Assembly (NCBI GenBank): GCA_007258455.2 | Contig: VDFB02254929.1 | Coordinates: 343,239 to 407,238, forward strand | Direction: 5' to 3' | DNA: 64,000 nt | DNA from: Sequoia sempervirens | Taxonomy: Eukaryota > Streptophyta > Pinopsida > Cupressales > Cupressaceae | In this document: positions 57,951 through 64,000 of the stretch, one piece after another | Position numbering within the stretch: position 1 is the stretch's first letter | How the letters are laid out: every line of letters begins with the position of its first letter | Made by a program: the position numbers and the translations under genes | Notes under the pieces: model-generated | The model's input: only the letters and a program-made list of their open reading frames with translations | Database searches by the model: none | Told to the model about the DNA's origin: nothing

Positions 57951-58902
57951 CATAGTTGGAAGACTTGCCCCCAAAAAAAACTCGCCAAGCCAAAAATTGG
58001 AGAGTTTTTTAAAACTCGGCAAAAACTCGGGAACTTAAAAAAATTGCTTAAATTTCATTAGAAACACTTTTTTTTTGCAAAATTCAATGACAAGATGAAT
58101 CTTATGAGTCCATAAATGAGTACAAAAGTGTTTTCTATTAATTTTGATTGACTCTAATGCAAATTGATTACAAAATAGCATTCTCATATGGAATCCCAAT
58201 GGCTAAAAGCCTGAAAGTCTGATACATGAAAACAGTAAAACTAGAACTAGAAGCAAATACTAAAAAGTAACTAAATAGAACATGCTAGGCTTTCCTCTTC
58301 CCTAGTCTAGCAACAGCTAGGGAAGGGGTGGGTCCTCTAGGCCTGCTGCGTATGCGTGGTGGCTGTGGCGGTGCTACTCCTGCTGGCTCCTCGACTGACA
58401 TGGAAGGCTGAGTATCTGGCTCTGGAAAACTCTCATCCACACCCTCAGGAATGTCCTCCAACCCTACATCTCCTGATGCACCCATATCCTCCATTGCTTG
58501 TCTCTCGAAGTCAAGGATCTCATCCGCGATAAACAATGGAGGCTGCTCATCTCGCACTGTCCAATCACTGTAAGGATCTATCTCATCTAAATCAATAGGA
58601 TCCGGTGATTTTTCTTCTACTCTCTTTGTGTGCAACCAAAGGTTGTATTGCACATAGACAAGGTCTTTGAGGCATTTTTGTGCTAACTCTCAAGTGTTTT
58701 TGAAATGAAATGAACATAAAAAAAGATGTTTTCAGCTTTAAGTTCTGAATAGCTGAGTTTTTCAAAAAACTTGGCAAAAACTTGCAAGTTTTTCGAAAAA
58801 ACTCAGAAAAACTCGTGAGTTAAACTCGAAAAAACTTGTTTTTAAAAAAAACTCGTGAGTTTTTTAAAACTTAGCGAGTTTTCTGCGAGTCTGCCAACTA
58901 TG
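57951..58902 (-). mobile_element. H2: hAT-family DNA transposon, internally deleted
   Basis: 952 bp with inverted ends CATAGTTGG.AGACT.GC on both sides and an 8-bp TSD GGCCTAAC (57943-57950 and 58903-58910). Near both ends AACTCG/CGAGTT motifs are repeated. It keeps the 3' end of a hAT transposase gene on the minus strand. Confidence 0.92.
58285..58690 (-). pseudogene. hAT transposase, C-terminal end
   Basis: The frame reads LKDLVYVQYNLWLHTKRVEE, then DPIDLDEIDPYSDWTV and PPLFIADEILDFERQAMEDM, followed by a proline- and arginine-rich end (RIRSRPRGPTPSLAVA). The LVYVxYNLxL motif belongs to the hAT C-terminal dimerisation region and the DPIDLD..D....W segment is a common tail. The catalytic residues and BED finger are absent. 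Confidence 0.78.
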
Positions 58903-59083
58903 GGCCTAACATCCCTAAATCTTGGAGGACAAGTTCTAATAATCTCTTTTCAATCTAGAATTTGAGAAGATTGGATAGGTGTTCGCAAATCTAGATGCAC
59001 CAAAAGAAGGAAATGCAAGCATGATTGGAAAAAAACAAGGAAAAGAGAATGTTGCGTTCACATTGGGTTCACCAATTATGCAT

Positions 59084-60419
59084 ACAAATCTAGCGATAGG
59101 CTAGATCAAACCACAGAGACTTGATTGAAGACTCAAATACCAAGACCTTAATAAAGACTTGAGACTCAACATAGAGATCCAAAATGGAAACTTTGATAAG
59201 TCTTTGTTTTGGCCAAGGAGTTCACTTGGCAAACAATTTGATGGGGAATTTGATTGATGTTATTGAATTGCAAGGCATAAGATTGTGATGCCTAATAATA
59301 TATGAATTAGATTGTTTTAACGGGGTTGAACTCATTCAACGTTTTGAGTTGTTTGTGTAGACAGAGATAACCATAGAAGAAGGGACTTTTGTGGGAGGCT
59401 TTCATAATTGATCATAAGCCCCACCCTAGCACTGCAGGTTCAGAATATGCACATTGAAAAGCTCAACTACTACTCCCTTAGATATCAGTTTGATTGTGCA
59501 TGAAAATTACTATAAAACTATGTCTTTATGTGTTTCATTTACTCCAGGGCAATTATCCTTAACAGTAACACTCAGAAGCATCGTTGTTGTGCAATTATTC
59601 TTATAACCAGGTTGGTTGTGCTCTTACTGCCAGTGGACTAATTTTTCCTTGTTTGCTTGCTTTATGATGAATGATGGAAAAAAATTCCATGAGCTGCTTA
59701 TTTGACTGATAGTTTTCTTAAATTATTTTTGGAAGCATTTATGCCTGAAATAAGGACTTAACTTCACACTGCGCATAAATCTTCATCAAATAATGAAAAT
59801 ATACCATCAATACTACTGCCAAAAGATAGTGTGTATGCTTGCATAGACTTTGTTCACAGAATTGTCTCAATCAACCTAATGGAAATAGTACCTTTGCACT
59901 TTTAGAGCCTTGATACTTGTAAAATCATAAAAAAACCCAACAAATTCCTGTCAAAGGCCCAGAAGCAATAGCACAAAAGACATAAAGGAAAATTTTATTT
60001 CTTTCCATTGACAGTAACATCTTTCCATGTGTTTTGGGATGGCAAGTCTATCTCTTTGCACCAAATCTGTAAAACTTTATTTACTTGCAACGTGCATGTT
60101 TCTCACTCTCAAGTCTCAGTCCCTGTTGAAAGATGAAAACCTATTTTGGTGTCCATTCTGGTCTTTAAGATGTGAAAATATTTTAATATTTTGTGTAATG
60201 CCAATGCAACTACATTTTGGATTACCATCAATGTATCAATTGGAGCATCATTATCTGGAATGGATTTTAAAATAAATTCTTCATTGCATGCTTAAAATCC
60301 ATTTTGTACCCTTGGTTTGTGTAGAACAAAAGGAAAACTCTTGGATGATTCTGTCAAAATATGGTATTGATTATTTATGCTGTTGAATGATAATCTCTTT
60401 GTATGCTTTGGTATGGCAG
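59084..60419. other. Unassigned; right end is intron-like
   Basis: No gene, repeat or domain recognised. Bases 60380-60419 form a pyrimidine-rich stretch ending TATGGCAG, a good splice acceptor for the exon that follows. The 82-codon open frame at 60027-60275 has no motif. Confidence 0.4.
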
Positions 60420-60647
60420 GTTATTGAAAGGCCCATGGACTTGAGAAATGTACAAGATCGACTGGAAGCAGAAGATGGTTTGGGTTACAATAACGTGCGT
60501 GAGATATGTGAAGATGTAAGACTTGTTTTTAGGAATGCAATGACATACAATCCACCAGGGACAGATATACATAAGTATGCAAAAGCTCTATTGGAGAAGT
60601 TTGAAGAAAAATGGAGAAATGTTTTGGAACCAAAGCTCATTGAATTG
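60420..60647 (+). CDS. Bromodomain exon (GTE1/GTE6-like BET family)
   Basis: The exon is 228 bases, 76 codons with no stop, between an acceptor (TATGGCAG) and a donor (TTG|GTATAT). It encodes VIERPMDLRNVQDRLEAEDG, YNNVREICEDVRLVFRNAMT and YNPPGTDIHKYAKALLEKFE, followed by EKW. This is the second half of a bromodomain: the ZA-loop end (PMDL), helix B, the acetyl-lysine-binding asparagine (in NAMTYNPPG) and helix C. GxGY spacing and the EKFEEKW end resemble plant GTE1/IMB1 and GTE6 rather than two-bromodomain animal BET proteins. BET-type proteins read acetylated histones in the nucleus. I see no neighbouring exon. Confidence 0.85.
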
Positions 60648-61700
60648 GTATATTCTTATTATTATAGCTGTTATTATTTTTCATCCACTCAATCCAACAC
60701 TTACAGTTGTATTATATTTACAAGGGAATTGATGAATCTCAAGAAGTTAGCTTGTAGCAATATGTGGTTGCCAAAAGGGATCGATTTTATCAAGAGCACT
60801 ATAATAGGTCAAAATCCCCACATTAATGTATATTCATCCCTAAAGTGTAGATAATGAACCTAGCAGTTAAACCAGAGACTATCAACACTACAAGCAAGAG
60901 GGAAAAATACAAAGCCACCTAAACCTAGTCCTGGCTTAACTCCTTTGCTGAGAGAACCAATGGAGATTCACCTCATCATTAGCATCAGATTTGAAATAAA
61001 CATGAAAAAGGTGAAGGACTAACTAAACAGGAAAAACTGGAAACTAGACATCTCTCAATTGAATACAACAGATGTGCTGCGGTAACTGAGTGGCATATTA
61101 ATAACTATAAGCTTTTTCAACATCTTAAGTTCTCTCACCTTGCAATATATGGGAGCTTCTAGAAGTATCGATGCAAATCAATTGTTCCCTATCAGTCATT
61201 TCAAATTTTTAAACTAAGACATTTTGTCCTATAATTCTTCTTTAGCTACCATTATCTTGAGTTACTTGATAATTTTATTAACTTGCTTTGCTATAACTTG
61301 AGATCTTGGGCCTGTAACAACCAGCATTTAGATCTATTTCTTTTGGCCCTTAAAATTGCTGCCTTAAATTTCTCTGATATAAAAGGAATTGAGATGAATC
61401 AGAGGAACTGAGAATACTGAGGGAGAGAGAACAACTGAAAAGTTGTCCTTAAATTTCTTGTCAGGATTTGCCCCTTGATTTGCTGGGTTATGAGTTCTTG
61501 GATTTTGGTAAAAAACTATACTAATGCAGTGGATCTGCCCCTTGATTTGCCAGGTTATCAGCTCTAGAATTTTTGTAGTATTGTATACTCATATGGTGGA
61601 TTTGCTCAAATTATCTGACTGTTGGTTGCATTTGAGATATTATTCTTTTCAACAGAATTTGTTTTGCTGCTTACCTTGAGGCAATATCTAAGTGATAGCT
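60648..61700 (+). other. Intron-like sequence after the bromodomain exon
   Basis: It starts with the donor GTATATTC and is AT-rich. No further exon recognised. A diverged tandem pair (GATTTGCCCCTTGATTTGC and GATCTGCCCCTTGATTTGCC) lies at 61466-61610 with a period near 80 bp. Confidence 0.4.
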
Positions 61701-62500
61701 TGTTAGAATATTTTCATTGATGTCAAAGCGAATGAACGAGATTGTTGTCATTGATGTCAAGAAGGAATTCGTTGTCCAAGATATTATCATTGATGTCAAA
61801 GACGTATAGGCGAGATTTTTGGCAAGCTTATTGTTACTGATGTCAAAGGGTAAATCGCTGTCAAAGGATAAAGAACATCAAATGAAAGACATTGAAAAAG
61901 GCCAAAGGCCACTAATCATTTCAAGAGCAGATTGCATTATTTCATGATGATTAAAGACAAGTTTTTGAAGCATTAAAAGTATGCATTAATAAAGATGAGT
62001 GAGTAGATCACAAGATAAGTTTATGGTTATTCAAGATATGGCAGCACTCTAACTATAGTTTCTACAGTGCCAACCTCATCTAAATACATGGCAGCAACTT
62101 GTTTTTAAAGGCAACACTAGAATCATTCTCATGGCCGACTCTTCCTTGTAATGGCCAACTACATAAAGGCTGGCCGACTATGAGTAATGCAGGAAAAAGG
62201 TAGCAATCAAACTATATGGGCCGACTTGAAATTGTATTATGGCCAACTTCCTTAGAGGAGTTAAAATAAAATTAAGAAGTTTTTGATGTGGCCAACCCTA
62301 ATGTAAAATCATGGTTTAAACTTACAAAGATGTCTGACTCCTTCCTTGTTAAGTGACTATGTTTAAGAGAATGTTTGTATAAAGGACGCCTCCCTCGGAG
62401 AAGGCATAAAGATAGTGAAGAGTTGTGTCTTTCAAAAGAAGATCGTATTCCTTCAAAAGGAGTAAGAAGGTATAAATAGAAGATGTGTAGAATGATTAAA
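61701..62500 (+). repeat. Copia LTR-like sequence, plus orientation
   Basis: It starts TGTTAGAATATTTTCATTGA and has CATTGATGTCAAAG or close variants four times (61713-61845), as in the C1 LTR start. A TATA box (TATAAATAG) is at 62471-62479. The sequence changes character after about 62500. Confidence 0.6.
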
Positions 62501-62504
62501 CACA

Positions 62505-63200
62505 TTTATATTGAGAGGGGGGGTGAATTAGTATAGATGAAAACTTTACTCTTTAATGGAAGATATCATTCATGGAAGATGTAGCAATTTGAGAACATGC
62601 ACAAGAGACCCACAATTTTATGTGGCAACTCTTACGGGAGAAAACCACAACAAAATCTTGCTAGCATTAAACTTCTTACAAAATTTGTAGGCACCAACCC
62701 ATTGGAAACTCCAATCCCCACCACTGAGCACCAACTCAGCAAGAGAATCCAATCTCTTCAACAAGAGGCTCCAACCTCATGATCTCCTCAAGTAGGAGGT
62801 TCCAACCTCCACAAGAACAATACAATGATTTTTATTTGCAACTTCTCAGATCTGCTCTAACACCTTCTCACAAATCTGCCAAAAAACTCCTTTTCGTAGA
62901 TCAGCGATATAGTCTTCACAAAATCAATAATAGTGTCTTCACAAATTCGGCAATAATGTCTTCATAAAATCTGCAATAATGTCTTCATAAATTCTTCTCA
63001 TAAGCCACCATGATCTCGTTAGTATCACTTCTTTTTCTCTTCACAAAATTGCTGCTATAAATCTGCTCACGTCTTGTAAATCTGCTTGAATAGACTTTTA
63101 TTTGTGCTCTTCATAAAAGAATTATTCCTTGAATTGATTCATTATAAAACCCTCTCGCAACCTCTTATTTATAATGGAAGAAGTCGACTTGCTGTGGCAA
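62505..63200 (-). repeat. Copia LTR-like sequence, minus orientation
   Basis: The plus strand starts GAGAGGGGGGGTGAATTAG, then TTATGTGGCAACTCTTACGG, then repeated CTCCAACCTC-type phrases. This is the order seen at the left end of the C2 LTR (7360-7680). A minus-strand TATA box (TATAAATAAG) lies at about 63165. Its relation to 61701-62500 is unclear. Confidence 0.5.
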
Positions 63201-64000
63201 GCAACCAACAGCCACAATGCAAATAAGAAACCAATAGGTAACCATTTATGTGTTTGACTCGGTAAAAGAGCTGTTGCTGGCAGTTAAAGATGGTGACTCA
63301 ACCATAATAGAGAGGCTGAAGTTGCAGGGACTGTATATGTGTTTGCATTTCAACTATTTGAGTAGCCACATTTCACTTAAATTGGCTTAGTCGACTCATT
63401 TAGAGGAGAAGTTGGTTTTTGTTATTAAGTGGTGGCAATTGGAAGAGAAAATGAGGTGGATAGTAGAGCTTGTTTATAGCAATAAGTTTCTCAATTTTTA
63501 GTATAAGTAGAGGCAGCCTCTTAACCTTTTAGCAGTTGTAGTTTTTTATGTGCAAATCATTGTTGAATGCATTAGTAAGAAAAGAGAGATTTCTTTGAGA
63601 GTTTGTAATTTGTTGAGAGTTTTGAGAGGTTGGAAAGAGGATAGGATTGGAGATAGGCTGATCATAGGAGCAACAAGCGTGATTGTGGGAATTAAGCTTA
63701 GGAGGCAGTTTCTTTGTTGGGAGCTATAATTCCAGGCATGCTGGTTTTACTTCTCTAATATTTTTATGTTGATATCATATTTGTTTAGGAATGCAAGTGT
63801 TTGAGGAAAAGATGATTATATCTTATGTTGAGCTTGCTTGCATGAACTTTGATAATTTCTTATTTTGGTGAACTTGCATAAGCTTGGATGATTTCTTATT
63901 TTGGTGAAACCTTATTGGTTGATACATATATTTATTTCTTATGTTGAAATTATGTGGTTGTGTTTGCTAAAACAAAATAAACATAGATTATTAGTATAAT
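63201..64000. other. Unassigned right edge
   Basis: AT-rich. A TATAAGTAGAGGCAGCC phrase at about 63502 and GAGAG-rich sequence after it may be a further LTR leader. No coding sequence recognised. Confidence 0.35.

Larger units (their letters stand above)
57230..59078 (-). pseudogene. G3: gypsy gag remnant split by H2
   Basis: The clearest part (57480-57230) reads LPRLLPNLPKYKGEGALNAH, FKVYAIVVCKLFPQDAIM, then ALDKCYRLPEACIHTFK, the pattern of a gypsy gag core. Upstream (57900-57700) are EVGARC-, NITFKTQLQHI- and coil-like KFKQLQQLKGQL. H2 lies at 57951-58902, and coding-like sequence continues to about 59040. TGGTGAACCCAATG (minus) at 59062-59075 could be its primer-binding site. Confidence 0.6.

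Overview
The window is plant nuclear DNA made almost wholly of nested transposable elements, in the style of a very large, slowly purged seed-plant genome. A conifer or other gymnosperm is my best inference, from the multi-kilobase LTRs, the deep nesting and the old decayed copies; I did not identify a species. The sequence is AT-rich. I see only one convincing piece of an ordinary host gene: a bromodomain exon with both splice sites at 60420-60647.

The layout reads as nested layers, most of them proved by target-site duplications (TSDs). The base layer is a decayed plus-strand Ty1/copia element, C1. Its 5' LTR is split into 4971-6372 and 46646-47363, its body runs from 47364 to 54489, and its 3' LTR starts at 54490 and is recognisable to about 55357. 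Three elements sit in C1: G0, a giant LTR that runs off the left edge (1-4970, minus); G1, a giant-LTR Tat-like Ty3/gypsy element (6373-46640, minus, TSD CTTCT); and S1, a solo LTR (50574-52547, TSD TTGCA).

G1's left LTR holds copia element C2 (7330-23291, minus, TSD CTTTT) and a non-autonomous hAT element, H1 (24954-25734, TSD ATATTTTC). C2 in turn holds a chromodomain gypsy element, G2 (13930-20261, minus, TSD ATTAT), and a small non-autonomous LTR element, T1 (10285-12444, plus, TSD GTTTG). G1's right LTR holds a non-LTR-like insertion, L (31590-45032, 11-bp TSD). L was itself hit by R1, a recent two-ORF LTR element without pol (32714-39125, TSD GTTTC), and by S2, a 4.46-kb solo LTR (39407-43864, TSD ATCCA/ATTCA). 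G1 and S2 carry related LTRs.

From about 55358 to the right edge the sequence is older. It has a broken gypsy gag (57230-59078) interrupted by hAT element H2 (57951-58902, TSD GGCCTAAC), the bromodomain exon, and copia LTR-like pieces (61701 to about 63200).

The observations I rate highest are these. (1) An ORF lies in the U3 part of giant LTR S2, upstream of the LTR's own TATA box, and a related ORF occurs in G0. (2) Palindromes with a CTAAAAATAG core, the C(A/T)8G form of the MADS-domain CArG box, are strongly concentrated in the giant LTRs. (3) R1 is young and encodes two long unrecognised proteins. (4) The C1 LTR carries a class III peroxidase fragment in both copies. (5) Premature stops are nearly all TAG, as expected if methylated CAG (CHG) sites decayed by deamination.
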